This document shows, in pieces, positions 10,395-19,614 of a stretch of DNA of 64,000 bases (within the stretch, counting starts at the first letter, position 1; each line of letters begins with the position of its first letter). A program made the translations under genes and the position numbers. Under the pieces are notes generated by a model. That model saw only the letters and a list, made by a program, of their open reading frames with translations, searched no databases and was not told where the DNA came from. This stretch comes from Bacteroidota bacterium (lineage in GTDB: Bacteria; Bacteroidota; Bacteroidia; B-17B0; Aurantibacillaceae), in NCBI GenBank assembly GCA_030684395.1, contig JAUXTT010000011.1:310001-374000 (forward strand). Direction: 5' to 3'.

Positions 10395-11120
10395 ATGATT
10401 TTAAGATCAGAAAGTTTAATAAAAAAATACAAAAGCAGAACGGTTGCCAACAATGTTTCAATTGAAGTAAAACAAGGAGAAATTGTTGGATTGCTCGGGC
10501 CCAATGGTGCCGGAAAAACCACTTCGTTCTACATGATTGTTGGGATGGTGAAACCTAATTCCGGGAAAATATTTTTGGACGATGTTGATATAACTTCCTT
10601 ACCCATGTACAAAAGGGCTCAAATGGGAATTGGTTATTTACCACAGGAAGCATCTGTATTTAGAAAACTTAGCATAGAAGATAACTTAAAAGCTGTTTTG
10701 GAAATGACATCCCTTTCGAAACAAGAGCAACATGAGAAACTGGAATCCCTTATAGCGGAATTTAATCTGGGACATGTTCGTAAAAACCTGGGTGATCAAT
10801 TATCCGGAGGAGAACGTCGCAGAACGGAAATTGCTCGTTGCCTGGCCACTAACCCAAAATTTATTTTACTGGATGAACCTTTTGCCGGCGTAGATCCAAT
10901 TGCCGTTGAAGATATTCAGTTTGTTGTAAAAAAATTGAAAGAGAAAAACATTGGAATATTGATTACCGACCATAATGTACACGAAACACTAAGCATTACA
11001 GATCGTGCTTATTTATTATTTTCAGGAAGTGTAATCAAAGCAGGAAGTGCCGAAGATCTTGCCAACGATGAGCAGGTTAGAAGAGTTTATTTAGGACAGA
11101 ATTTTGAATTGAGAAAGTAA
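10395..11120 (+). CDS. lptB: LPS export ABC transporter ATP-binding protein LptB
   Basis: The cytoplasmic ATPase of the LptB2FG complex that extracts lipopolysaccharide from the inner membrane. It has 241 residues with Walker [10 protein letters not shown] near residue 37, the ABC signature LSGGERRR near residue 139 and Walker [14 protein letters not shown] near residue 158. PLDEP-like spacing and the [11 protein letters not shown] switch are typical of LptB. Six bases separate it from the cyclophilin gene, suggesting one message for two envelope-biogenesis genes. Confidence 0.94.
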   Translation: MILRSESLIKKYKSRTVANNVSIEVKQGEIVGLLGPNGAGKTTSFYMIVGMVKPNSGKIFLDDVDITSLPMYKRAQMGIGYLPQEASVFRKLSIEDNLKAVLEMTSLSKQEQHEKLESLIAEFNLGHVRKNLGDQLSGGERRRTEIARCLATNPKFILLDEPFAGVDPIAVEDIQFVVKKLKEKNIGILITDHNVHETLSITDRAYLLFSGSVIKAGSAEDLANDEQVRRVYLGQNFELRK

Positions 11121-11299
11121 CTATTTGTGAATTAGTATCTCATTCTTCTTTTCCTGACAGTCTTTCTCATTACCCTTCCAATGGAACTAAAACGATACAC
11201 AAAATAATTTAATTTGTCTTCTTAACAATTATTTGTTTAAAATCAATACCCAAATATAGTTTCTCAAAGCTTTTTAAACTATATATTTGCAGTATTAGT

Positions 11300-11578
11300 A
11301 TGAAAGGCTTAAGCAATCAAATAATTCAACGATTTTTTACCAAAAAAGATATTGGTGGGGAAGTGAGTATTAACGACTTACGTGAAAAGGAGTTTGGTGG
11401 TAATAAGTTATCTACCGAAGAAAAAAAGGCTTTATCTAATTTTGACTCATACCGTATCAATATCCTGAACTCTCAGGTAAACGAAGATGATTTCCATAAT
11501 GCTTACCGCCAATTGCAGGTGATTGCAAACCTTGGCGACTGGAAAGAATTTTTGAAGGAAGATTATTCAGCCTCTTAA
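11300..11578 (+). CDS. Small conserved-looking unknown protein
   Basis: A 92-residue soluble, helical, charged protein with no signal peptide or membrane segment, which I do not recognise. A good -7 element, TATATTTG (11282-11289), lies only 10 bases before the ATG, which supports a real gene and this start. It stands alone between lptB and the hairpin element. No function is proposed. Confidence 0.65.
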   Translation: MKGLSNQIIQRFFTKKDIGGEVSINDLREKEFGGNKLSTEEKKALSNFDSYRINILNSQVNEDDFHNAYRQLQVIANLGDWKEFLKEDYSAS

Positions 11579-11597
11579 ATTATCATTTATTTTTTTC

Positions 11598-12080
11598 CCG
11601 CTGATTCACGCTGATTTCACAGATTTGTGATAGAGGTTATGTGTTAGCTGTATAAAATTCTTCCGTTCTCTTCTATTTCTTTTAATTTTAAATAGTCGTC
11701 CCTCAAATACTACACAAACATTATTAATAAAGGAGATTCAGCCAAAATTATATTGTTTCGTATTGCAAGGAATCTTTGACCTGCTTTAAAATTCTTGCAG
11801 ATATTTACCGTACACAAAAATATTTGGCTACTCTGTAGCCTTAAAACTTTGATTGTTTGTAATATTATTGTTTTGCTCCTCTGGAGCAAATTCTTACAAA
11901 GCACGGCTCCAGCGGAGCCAAATATTAGTAATTTAATGTTAATAGATGAATGCTGGCCACAGCGTGGCCAAACAATTATGCGGGAAAAGATAGGTCTTTT
12001 ATATCGATAATTTAATGTGGATACTTTTTGAGGGACGACTAAATATAAAATAAGTGTAATCTGCTTGAATCTGCGACTAA
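11598..12080. repeat. Family A palindromic repeat, split by an inserted element
   Basis: Left arm 11598-11628 contains CGCTGATTCACGCTGATTTC and then ACAGATTTGTG. Right arm 12052-12080 contains GTAATCTGCTTGAATCTGCG. The arms are inverted relative to each other, as in the other family A copies (for example 31464-31570, 44244-44351, 57950-58082). Those copies are about 105-130 bp, whereas here the arms are about 420 bp apart because the four-hairpin element (11693-12041) sits between them. Confidence 0.6.
11693..12041. mobile_element. Non-coding element with 15-bp inverted ends and four hairpins
   Basis: TAGTCGTCCCTCAAA (11693-11707) is repeated perfectly inverted at 12027-12041, bounding 349 bp. 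Inside are four tight palindromes: GGCTAC-TCT-GTAGCC (11826-11840), TTTGCTCC-TCT-GGAGCAAA (11872-11890), GGCTCC-AGC-GGAGCC (11905-11919) and TGGCCAC-AGC-GTGGCCA (11954-11970). All have 3-base loops, TCT twice and AGC twice. No convincing coding region or transposase is present, so it may be a MITE-like, non-autonomous element or a structured RNA. A clear target-site duplication was not found. Confidence 0.6.
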
Positions 12081-12130
12081 ATGTTTTACATTGCAATTTC
12101 TTAGTAATTTTAGACAAAAATTAAATTCCT

Positions 12131-12595
12131 ATGCTATTAAATAATTCCGCTCCCGACTTTTCATTGTTTGATACAGAAAAGAAAAAAGTAACTCTTTCTG
12201 AGCTAAAAGGAAAAAATGTACTGCTCCTGTTTTTTCCCTTAGCATTTACTTCTACCTGTACTGCAGAATTATGCTCAATGCGTGATAACCTGGCGTTTTA
12301 TAATTCCATGAATGCTCAAGTACTCGGAATCTCAATTGATTCATTGTTTGTGTTAGCTAAGTTCAAAGAAGAACAAAGAATAAATTTCCCCTTACTTTCT
12401 GATTTTAATAAAGAGGCTTCAAAATCCTTTGGATGCTTATATGAAACATTTATTCATGAAATGCGCGGAGTAAGTAAGCGTTCAGCCTTTGTTATTGGCA
12501 AAGAGGGAATTATACGTTATGAAGAAATTCTTGAAAAAGCAGGTGATCTGCCAAATTTTGAAGCAATTAATACGGTGTTGAAAGATTTGAATTGA
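12131..12595 (+). CDS. Peroxiredoxin (AhpC/TSA, Bcp/AhpE-like)
   Basis: A 154-residue thiol peroxidase that reduces hydrogen peroxide and organic peroxides in the cytoplasm. It has the thioredoxin-like order LKGKNVLLLFFPLAFTSTCTAELCSMRD. The peroxidatic Cys is in TSTCT near residue 44, and a second Cys five residues on (AELC) is the usual position for the resolving Cys in Bcp-type enzymes. No signal peptide is present. It ends 2 bases from the end of the convergent kinase gene. Confidence 0.88.
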   Translation: MLLNNSAPDFSLFDTEKKKVTLSELKGKNVLLLFFPLAFTSTCTAELCSMRDNLAFYNSMNAQVLGISIDSLFVLAKFKEEQRINFPLLSDFNKEASKSFGCLYETFIHEMRGVSKRSAFVIGKEGIIRYEEILEKAGDLPNFEAINTVLKDLN

Positions 12596-12597
12596 AG

Positions 12598-13467
12598 TTA
12601 AGGCACAACAACATTTAAAGTCTGATCATAAACTTTTACACTCAGATCTTCTTCTACCTGAGTTGGTTCACCATCAAAATGAATAGGAGAAGGTTCTGAT
12701 ATCTTAACGCTGATGTCTTTTCCGGTAAAGGTTTCTACATATTTAGATAAATGTGTTCTTTTCTTAAAGGCTTTGTAGGCAAGTACCGGAGCCATAAACA
12801 AAGAAAAGGGTTTTACAATAGAGATGTGTAAGATCCCATCACGCATATCAGCCAAGGGTGCAATGTAAAAATCGTTTCCGTACTGCCCTGCATTTGCGAA
12901 GGTGATCAGAAAAGCCTCCCGTTTTATTTTTTCGCCATCAATAGTTAATTCGTAGGTCTTGGGTTTATAAGAAAAAAGTTCCCGCCGTATTATCTTAAAA
13001 TAAGTACTAAATCCACGAGTGGTACTACTTGCGAACAAATTTCCTATGTGCGCATCGAAACCTATGCCGCTGGTGCAGAAAAACGGGATGTTATTGATTG
13101 TCCCCGAATCGATCCTGTTTACTTTTCCTCTTTCTATTTGATTTAATGCAGCTTTAATATCCATCGGAACACCAATACTTCTGGCCAATCCGTTGCCCGA
13201 ACCAAAAGGCAAAATTCCCAATGCAATGTTTGTGTTGTTCAATGTAGCTGCCAACTGGTTCACAGTACCGTCTCCGCCAACCGCAACAGCAATGGTAAAG
13301 CCTCCGGTAAGAACACGCTCTTTAATACTTTCAAAATCATCTTTATTCTTCCACAAAATAATTTCCTTAGGAATAATTTTGGAAAAGTGTTCTTCAATGA
13401 ATGCAGGTACATCCATTTTCTTTTTTACTCCCGCTTTGGGATTTATGATGAAGGCCACTTTTTGCAT
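12598..13467 (-). CDS. Diacylglycerol/lipid kinase family protein
   Basis: A protein of 289 residues of the DAGK catalytic (LCB5/YegS-like) family, which phosphorylates a lipid hydroxyl with ATP. Motifs are INPKAG near residue 7, GGDGTVNQ near residue 60 (nucleotide loop) and LPFGSGNGLARS near residue 85. The C-terminal beta-sandwich ends HFDGEPT, also conserved. The ATG at 13467 was chosen because TATTTTCG (13473-13480, minus strand), a -7-like element, ends 5 bases before it. The lipid substrate is unknown. Confidence 0.86.
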   Translation of the reverse strand: MQKVAFIINPKAGVKKKMDVPAFIEEHFSKIIPKEIILWKNKDDFESIKERVLTGGFTIAVAVGGDGTVNQLAATLNNTNIALGILPFGSGNGLARSIGVPMDIKAALNQIERGKVNRIDSGTINNIPFFCTSGIGFDAHIGNLFASSTTRGFSTYFKIIRRELFSYKPKTYELTIDGEKIKREAFLITFANAGQYGNDFYIAPLADMRDGILHISIVKPFSLFMAPVLAYKAFKKRTHLSKYVETFTGKDISVKISEPSPIHFDGEPTQVEEDLSVKVYDQTLNVVVP

Positions 13468-13495
13468 TGATACGAAAATACGGATTTTATGCAAT

Positions 13496-13535
13496 GGAAC
13501 ACGGATGACACAGATTTAACTGATTGAAACGGATT
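13496..13535. repeat. Family A repeat, single arm
   Basis: GGAACACGGATGACACAGATTTAACTGATTGAAACGGAT is built of the same 9-10 base units (CGGATGACACAGATT) as the other family A copies but has no second inverted arm. It fills the gap between the HutD-like gene and the lipid kinase gene. Confidence 0.5.
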
Positions 13536-13537
13536 TT

Positions 13538-14107
13538 TTATGGGGTGTCGATTAAAACCAAGATATATTGGCAATCGCTGGTGGCGGCTAATTCTATTTT
13601 CTCATTGACCTTTTCCTGTTCTACCAAAACAAAATCTTTTTCATTGAGCTCTCTACCATTTATTGTCAGTAAGCCCGATAAAATATAAAAACCTGAAAAA
13701 TTAGCTGATCCAAGTATTTGTTTTTTATTTTTACTTAATTCAAACTTCTTTACTTCTGCCGTTTTTATTTTCCCGGAATAAATCACATTAAAATCCACGA
13801 CCATTCCTTCAGCAGTAGTTTCCCAACTTCCATCAAATGCATCAGTCTCAAAAGGCTTGAGTTTTTTTGTGTGATGTCCTTTATGATCGATCTTTAATTC
13901 ACCTTCCAGTATCATTAAAATACGCTGGAATCCGGGAAATTTTGAAAACAAAGAAGTTTCCGTTTCAACTGTTGCAGTACTGATCCGGAAAATAAAATCA
14001 CGCTCTTCTAAACTTGCATTAAAAGGGTAAATGGCTAACTGACGGGTAATCCCTCCACTCCATTTGTTTACAGGTTGCTCAGCAAAAGGAAAGAAATGAA
14101 TCTTCAT
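13538..14107 (-). CDS. HutD/Ves family protein (cupin-like)
   Basis: A protein of 189 residues of the HutD/Ves (DUF886) family, a double cupin-like fold. Conserved features are NKWSGGITRQLAIYPF near residue 16, FIFRISTATVETETSLFSKFPGFQRILMILEGE near residues 36-70, and LKPFETDAFDG. HutD proteins occur with histidine utilisation or as cold-induced proteins; no hut genes are here. Its ATG overlaps the TGA of the upstream flavoprotein gene (ATGA at 14107-14104), so the two are translationally coupled. An ATG 11 codons upstream lies inside the neighbour and was not chosen. Confidence 0.8.
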   Translation of the reverse strand: MKIHFFPFAEQPVNKWSGGITRQLAIYPFNASLEERDFIFRISTATVETETSLFSKFPGFQRILMILEGELKIDHKGHHTKKLKPFETDAFDGSWETTAEGMVVDFNVIYSGKIKTAEVKKFELSKNKKQILGSANFSGFYILSGLLTINGRELNEKDFVLVEQEKVNEKIELAATSDCQYILVLIDTP

Positions 14108-15591
14108 TGGTCCTGAATCAGCTTTTCTACCGGAGTACACACACCATTCTCACACACATAACATTTGAGTTTATCCTTAAAAATGGAAGACTTGTAAATG
14201 GATTTACCCAACAACATTCGCAAACACTCCTGCACACCTTCAATAATACTTGGATGTGGGTGCATCATATCTGCAAGGTCGCGAATTCCCTGATTGGTGT
14301 GTATTAAATAAGCAACCGCCTGAATAGCACTACTGGCATGCTCTCCAACGGCACGCATTCCCAAAATGCGCATACCGTTGTCGTTGGTAACCAAAATTTT
14401 AAAGAAGCCCCTTGTTTTTCGCATGGCTATGGCACGTGCATTTGTACTATAATCAAGCTTTACAACTTTATGCGGGATCCCTACTTTATTTAATTCTTGT
14501 TCACTCATTCCCACGCTTGCCACTTCCGGGCTCAGGAACATGATAGTTGAAATATTTTTATAAGAAAGCGGTTTAATAGGCGGGCCAAACATTCTTACCA
14601 CTGCATGCCTTGCTTCACGCTCACCTACGTTTACCAATGCCATATCAGTTGTTACATCCCCTGCAACGTATATATTGCTAACGTTGGTTTGGGTATCATC
14701 ATCCCACACACTTCCCTTATCATTCAGCTTCACACCTGCATTCTCCAAACTCAGGTTCTCTACATTTGGAATACGCCCAACAGAAACCAATGCTTTATCA
14801 ACATTAATTATTTCTGTTTTCCCGTCTTTATATTCCAATTCATATTCAACTTTTCCATTAATAATTTCCATTCGTTTCAGTGATGCACCGTGATGTACAG
14901 TTGCTCCCATCCGTTCCAGGTTTTCGCTAACCATTTCAGCTACATCTTCATCTTCGAAGGGTAAAATACGATCCGCTTTATCAATTAAATAAACTTTGGT
15001 TTGCCCGAAATTGGCAAAAATAGTTGCGAATTCACAACCAATAACCCCAGCTCCAAGTACAACTAAACTCTTTGGTATTTCGGTAAGGTTACGAATACCA
15101 TTACTGGTTAAAATAATCTGTTCATCAATTGGTATGTGTGACAAATAACGCGGGCGGCTTCCTGTTGCAATTAAAATTTTATCTCCATAAACTATTTTCG
15201 TCTCTTTCCCTTCTCTTTTAACCTGGATGGTATTTTTATCCAGAAAGCTTGCCTCGCCTTTCTCATACTCAAAAAGGTGGTCTTCGGTTGCACTCTCCAA
15301 TAACTGAAGATGCACTGTCATTTGAGTCTTACGCTCAAATACAGCTTCTTTCACTGTTTTATCTATTTGTTCAAATGAAATTTTATACTCGGGAGTCAAT
15401 TCCCTTATTGAGGATACCTTCTGCGAAAACTCCCATAAAGTTTTGGATGTTAATACCCCGTCATACACTCCCGCCCCACCTATTCTGTTCTTTTCGATCA
15501 ATAATACTTTTTTCTTAAAATCAAGGGCACGCATTGCGCCTGCATAACCACTTGGGCCACCGCCAATTACAATCAGATCGTATTTTTCCAT
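14104..15591 (-). CDS. Lpd/SthA-like flavoprotein without redox cysteines
   Basis: A 495-residue class-I pyridine nucleotide-disulfide oxidoreductase fold. It has an FAD-binding GGGPSGYAGA near residue 10, an NAD(P)-binding GAGVIGCEFATIFANFG near residue 180 and a second FAD motif YVAGDVTTD near residue 315. The dimerisation domain ends with HPHPSIIEG (HxxxxE active-site pair). The usual GGTCLNVGCIPSK is replaced by GGAGVYDGVLTSK (residues 38-50), so Gly and Val stand where both catalytic Cys belong. It is therefore not a dihydrolipoamide dehydrogenase; a transhydrogenase or other disulfide-free reaction is possible. It ends with a Cys-rich CYVCENGVC tail. Confidence 0.88.
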   Translation of the reverse strand: MEKYDLIVIGGGPSGYAGAMRALDFKKKVLLIEKNRIGGAGVYDGVLTSKTLWEFSQKVSSIRELTPEYKISFEQIDKTVKEAVFERKTQMTVHLQLLESATEDHLFEYEKGEASFLDKNTIQVKREGKETKIVYGDKILIATGSRPRYLSHIPIDEQIILTSNGIRNLTEIPKSLVVLGAGVIGCEFATIFANFGQTKVYLIDKADRILPFEDEDVAEMVSENLERMGATVHHGASLKRMEIINGKVEYELEYKDGKTEIINVDKALVSVGRIPNVENLSLENAGVKLNDKGSVWDDDTQTNVSNIYVAGDVTTDMALVNVGEREARHAVVRMFGPPIKPLSYKNISTIMFLSPEVASVGMSEQELNKVGIPHKVVKLDYSTNARAIAMRKTRGFFKILVTNDNGMRILGMRAVGEHASSAIQAVAYLIHTNQGIRDLADMMHPHPSIIEGVQECLRMLLGKSIYKSSIFKDKLKCYVCENGVCTPVEKLIQDQ

Positions 15592-15666
15592 ACCCGTAAA
15601 AATACTAATATTTTACAGGAATGCATAATTGCAATATTTTTCCGAAATTAGCGTTCTAATTAATCA

Positions 15667-16512
15667 ATGAAAAAAAAACTCTTTATACTGTTTGTTTGTT
15701 TTCAAAGCATTATTGGATTTGCCCAAAGCAATAACCATAAGGACTTTTATTCACATGATGTGGGATTGTTTTTGGGCGGAAGTTATTACATAGGTGATCT
15801 AAACCCACGTGGTCATTTTGCCTTATCACAACCTGCCGGGGGAGTATTTTATCGTTTCAACTACAGTCATCGCTTTGCCTTCAGAGGCGGGGTTAATATG
15901 GGTAGTGTTATGGCGGATGATTCGCAATCGGATAATGAAGATCAGTTAGAAAGGAACCTGAACTTTAAATCACGTATTTATGAACTTTATGCAAAGAGCG
16001 AATTTAACTTTATGGAATATCAAATTGGGCATAGTAAGTTTTTCTTTTCTCCTTATGTTTTTCTCGGTCTTGATGTTTTTTATTTCAATCCCCAGGGAAA
16101 TGTAAACAACAGCTGGGTAAACCTGAAACGGTTGAGCACAGAGGGGCAGAAAACTTCGCAAAACCCGGATCAAAAACCATATAAACTTATTCAACCTGCT
16201 ATTCCTTTTGGTTTAGGCTTTAAATTAAATATTGCCAAAAGCATGGGGCTGGGATTTGAATGGGGACCGAGAAAAACGTTCACCGATTATATTGATGATG
16301 TAAGCAACAAATATGTTGACCCTGCTTTGCTCGCTGCAGAAAAAGGTGCTACCGCCGCACAAATGAGTAACAGAAGTGAAGATCCGTTGACTTATGCAAA
16401 TAACACCGGAAAACTACGAGGCAATCCTAATACAAAAGACTGGTTCTTTTTTTATGGTGTTACACTAAGTATTAAGCTCAAACAAAAACCAAAAGAGTGC
16501 AGAGGCAGGTAA
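15667..16512 (+). CDS. DUF6089 family outer-membrane beta-barrel protein
   Basis: A 281-residue protein with a signal peptide (cleavage after GFAQ, about residue 20). The mature part begins with SHDVGLFLGGSYYIGDLNP, the hallmark of DUF6089 proteins, and contains alternating hydrophobic beta strands ending in YGVTLSIKLK. PorG of the type IX secretion system is a DUF6089 member, and porT occurs in this window, but nothing here shows this copy is PorG rather than a paralogue. It is transcribed divergently from the Lpd-like gene. Confidence 0.8.
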   Translation: MKKKLFILFVCFQSIIGFAQSNNHKDFYSHDVGLFLGGSYYIGDLNPRGHFALSQPAGGVFYRFNYSHRFAFRGGVNMGSVMADDSQSDNEDQLERNLNFKSRIYELYAKSEFNFMEYQIGHSKFFFSPYVFLGLDVFYFNPQGNVNNSWVNLKRLSTEGQKTSQNPDQKPYKLIQPAIPFGLGFKLNIAKSMGLGFEWGPRKTFTDYIDDVSNKYVDPALLAAEKGATAAQMSNRSEDPLTYANNTGKLRGNPNTKDWFFFYGVTLSIKLKQKPKECRGR

Positions 16513-16522
16513 ATACCTGAAT

Positions 16523-19500
16523 CTAATTCATATCAATAACCTTCACTTTCATGTTATCAATTACTGCTTCCTTGTCAGTATTGTTCCAGTAGAATAGTGT
16601 GATTTTATCTGTTTCCTTAACAAATTCAGGAAGTCTCATAAAAAAACCTGTCATTCCTTTTACATTCTTTTTTAAATGAAGGTTTCCGTAGGTATAAAAC
16701 CCTTTGTTTACTCCATCCCTATCAATGCTCATACACATACCGGGCATATTATTTTCATTGGTTAATATCTCGCATTCTGCATAAACCAAATCGCGTGCTT
16801 TGGCTCCAATATCCTTAAGTATAAAATCAACGCCACCACCATATTCGTTTCCCTTCATTACTTTCAAGCTCTTGTTCCCAAGCGAATCCTTTGTAAACCA
16901 TTCGTTTTCTCCATTATTAAAATCATCTTCCCTTGAAAATAATACAGGTTGTGGTACCGGATTGCGTTTATACACTCTGATAAATCCATCTTCCATTTTC
17001 CTTTCTTCAATCGCATTTCCAAAGTTCAGTTCGATTAACTTTTCGATTTCCATCGAGTGAATGGATTTATAACAGGTATATACCATTATATCATTGGTAC
17101 TGTTATGTAAAACACTCATCAAACCTGCAAGATCTTCATTGAACATAAGATTGTAATATTCATATGTATTGTTTTGCTTTGACACGTATGCATCCTTAGT
17201 ATTCACAATCCTTAAGCTTTTTGGAAATTGTTCCATTAAATCCTTATTCGCAGAAAGTTCTTTATCCAGATTACAATTTGCGATTCTTGTTCCTGTAGTA
17301 AAGAAAACAAAAAGGCCGTACGCAATAATAGCTGCGTAACATAAAAACACCAATGTTTTTTTAGTTTTGCCCTTTACAAGGAGTAGAATTAAAATGCCAA
17401 TTAATATAAATGCCAGCAATAATGAAAATGTAAAAAGTACATGAAAATATTTTACTTCATATACGAATTCCACTTTATTAACTCCACCTTCCAGTATCAA
17501 ACAAGGAAAGGAATAATAACTTATTAAGGGAGTAACCTCTTTGCCATTGAGCTTTACTTTCCAAAATTTCGTATAATTCTGTTGAAGCAGAAACGCCACC
17601 CTGTTTTTGTTTGTTATATTAAACACAACATGTTGAGGTAAAAATTTCTCGCAGTGAATGTTGTCTTCTATACTCGTTTTCAACTGTAGTGATGCCATCT
17701 TCACGTAATCATTTTGCTCTACCGTTGCAATTGCTTTTCTTTTTAGTGTATCCGTCTTAAAATTTTTATGCTCTACCAAAGAATCTGCTAAAAAATAAAG
17801 CGGTTGATCGATAAAGTAATTCAGTTCTTCTTTATGATCATTCATCAACTTCATATAATTGGTAAGCTCAAAATTATTATCATTTAAATAAGAGGGTTGC
17901 TGCAAAAAGGTGGAGCTATTCATCCAAAAAGCGCTTAAACGGGATGATAAACAGGCCACTTTATTATTCCTGATATTATCCGGCACCCCAAATCCTGTTG
18001 GAAGCCCCGACATAAAATCGTTGGAAAACTTTGCAGTGCCTTGCCCCATAACCCTTGCAATAGCCCCAATATTATAATTAATACCTGCATCAATAAGAAC
18101 AAGTACCATCAAAGCTTTGTAATTTTGTTTTTTTACAAGAATCCATCCTGCAAATAATACCAACACCGCAAAGAGAAGAGATATACCTATTTTTCTTGTT
18201 TGAGATGCCGTCCATAAAAAAGAATGGATACTGGAATAATCGGTTACGTAGTTTTTACCATTTTCAGGGTAGCCATAGTTGAAATAAATCACGCCTGCCG
18301 ATAATATGGATACGGTTACTAATGCAAAGATCAAATAGGATTTCATCCTAATCTTATTCTTCAAAATGTACAAAAAACCAAGCGCAGACATCAGACATAG
18401 GTACATTAAGGTATATATAAAAATAAGGTTTGGCATCCTGAACACATTAAAAAATGGCAGGTATGAATGAAAAAATTTAAATAGTGGAGTTTGCAATCCT
18501 AAGGAAAGCAGGAATGCAAGGATGGCAATAACAGAAAGAACATTGATCCAAAACGAACGAAGTTTTCTTATTCCAAAAAAGGCGAATAATAAAGTAGGTA
18601 TTCCGATATACAGATCATAAATAGGGGCTTCCGCACCAATGCGTATTTCTCTTTCAATACATGTTATAGAGGAAAAAAATGAGAAAATATTCCTCCAAAG
18701 TATGCTTTCCTCAGCAGCCCATTCGGCCGAAATACCTCCCGCCCTTGAAGTGTATGGAAACACATAATATGCGTTTAAAAAAACCGGAGCCGAAAGTACA
18801 ATCGTTAGCAGAGCTGCAAAACCAACAGTAAAAAAAATCTTTTTATTTTGACCTGATTGTTTTTTTATAAAATTGTAAATCACTCTCCACACAAAAGCTA
18901 TGATCAAAAAATAAAATGAAACAATAATGAAAGAAGGGTTTCCGGCCGTTATTTGCCACCAGATAACTAAAGCCAGTTTTATTGCATCGAGCCAATGTGG
19001 TTGTTGCAAAATTCTGAAAAAGTAATAATAGACCCAGGGAATTAAACAGGCACTAATAGTAATGTACAAATAATGTCCGTGCCATGCATTATAACCACAA
19101 AGTCCGTAAACTACACCTGCTATGGCAGCAACATAAGAAAGTACATTCCGGTTGGTTTCAATAAGTTCTTTGTTTGGTAAGGTTTCCACAAAAAACAGTA
19201 TCAACTTGTATAATCCGTAAGCACCAACTATTAAATAAAAGATATAGAGATAATTCAGGAAATAAACATTTATAGGTGTAAGAAAAGAAGTAGCTATGGC
19301 TTCCAAACTATAAGCCGGCCCCTGAAGATCTCCGTGAATAGGGTACCCTGCCTGAGAATAAGGATTCCATAATGGCACAATTCCGTTTCTATAACACTCT
19401 GCAATATAATACCTCCAAGGCAACCAAAAATTGATCATATCCCATTGTGTCGCTTTTATTCCAAAAAGTAGTTGCCAGTTGGAAAGAGAAACAAAAAGGC

Positions 19501-19552
19501 TAATAATTGCCAGAGGTGATCTCTTAAGTTTAGAAAAAAAAGCTGTGAGCAT
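16523..19552 (-). CDS. YfhO family multipass membrane protein
   Basis: A 1009-residue protein with about a dozen hydrophobic segments in the first 500 residues and another group near 700-760. The early motif QWDMINFWLPWRYYIAECYRNGIVPLWNPY matches the YfhO family, which is related to GT-C membrane glycosyltransferases and in some bacteria is needed for glycosylating cell-surface polymers. The C-terminal 230 residues are periplasmic and beta-rich. Its 3' end meets the convergent DUF6089 gene. The substrate is unknown. Confidence 0.82.
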   Translation of the reverse strand: MLTAFFSKLKRSPLAIISLFVSLSNWQLLFGIKATQWDMINFWLPWRYYIAECYRNGIVPLWNPYSQAGYPIHGDLQGPAYSLEAIATSFLTPINVYFLNYLYIFYLIVGAYGLYKLILFFVETLPNKELIETNRNVLSYVAAIAGVVYGLCGYNAWHGHYLYITISACLIPWVYYYFFRILQQPHWLDAIKLALVIWWQITAGNPSFIIVSFYFLIIAFVWRVIYNFIKKQSGQNKKIFFTVGFAALLTIVLSAPVFLNAYYVFPYTSRAGGISAEWAAEESILWRNIFSFFSSITCIEREIRIGAEAPIYDLYIGIPTLLFAFFGIRKLRSFWINVLSVIAILAFLLSLGLQTPLFKFFHSYLPFFNVFRMPNLIFIYTLMYLCLMSALGFLYILKNKIRMKSYLIFALVTVSILSAGVIYFNYGYPENGKNYVTDYSSIHSFLWTASQTRKIGISLLFAVLVLFAGWILVKKQNYKALMVLVLIDAGINYNIGAIARVMGQGTAKFSNDFMSGLPTGFGVPDNIRNNKVACLSSRLSAFWMNSSTFLQQPSYLNDNNFELTNYMKLMNDHKEELNYFIDQPLYFLADSLVEHKNFKTDTLKRKAIATVEQNDYVKMASLQLKTSIEDNIHCEKFLPQHVVFNITNKNRVAFLLQQNYTKFWKVKLNGKEVTPLISYYSFPCLILEGGVNKVEFVYEVKYFHVLFTFSLLLAFILIGILILLLVKGKTKKTLVFLCYAAIIAYGLFVFFTTGTRIANCNLDKELSANKDLMEQFPKSLRIVNTKDAYVSKQNNTYEYYNLMFNEDLAGLMSVLHNSTNDIMVYTCYKSIHSMEIEKLIELNFGNAIEERKMEDGFIRVYKRNPVPQPVLFSREDDFNNGENEWFTKDSLGNKSLKVMKGNEYGGGVDFILKDIGAKARDLVYAECEILTNENNMPGMCMSIDRDGVNKGFYTYGNLHLKKNVKGMTGFFMRLPEFVKETDKITLFYWNNTDKEAVIDNMKVKVIDMN

Positions 19553-19614
19553 TCACAAATGTATTTAATGTAAATTAATTTCGTTATACTTGAACAAGAA
19601 ATTATACAGATACT

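Noticed and set aside
11710-12117. A 135-codon open frame on the minus strand across the hairpin element
   Set aside because: It runs through the palindromes and inverted end, has no start context or recognisable domain, and its codon pattern is that of non-coding DNA.
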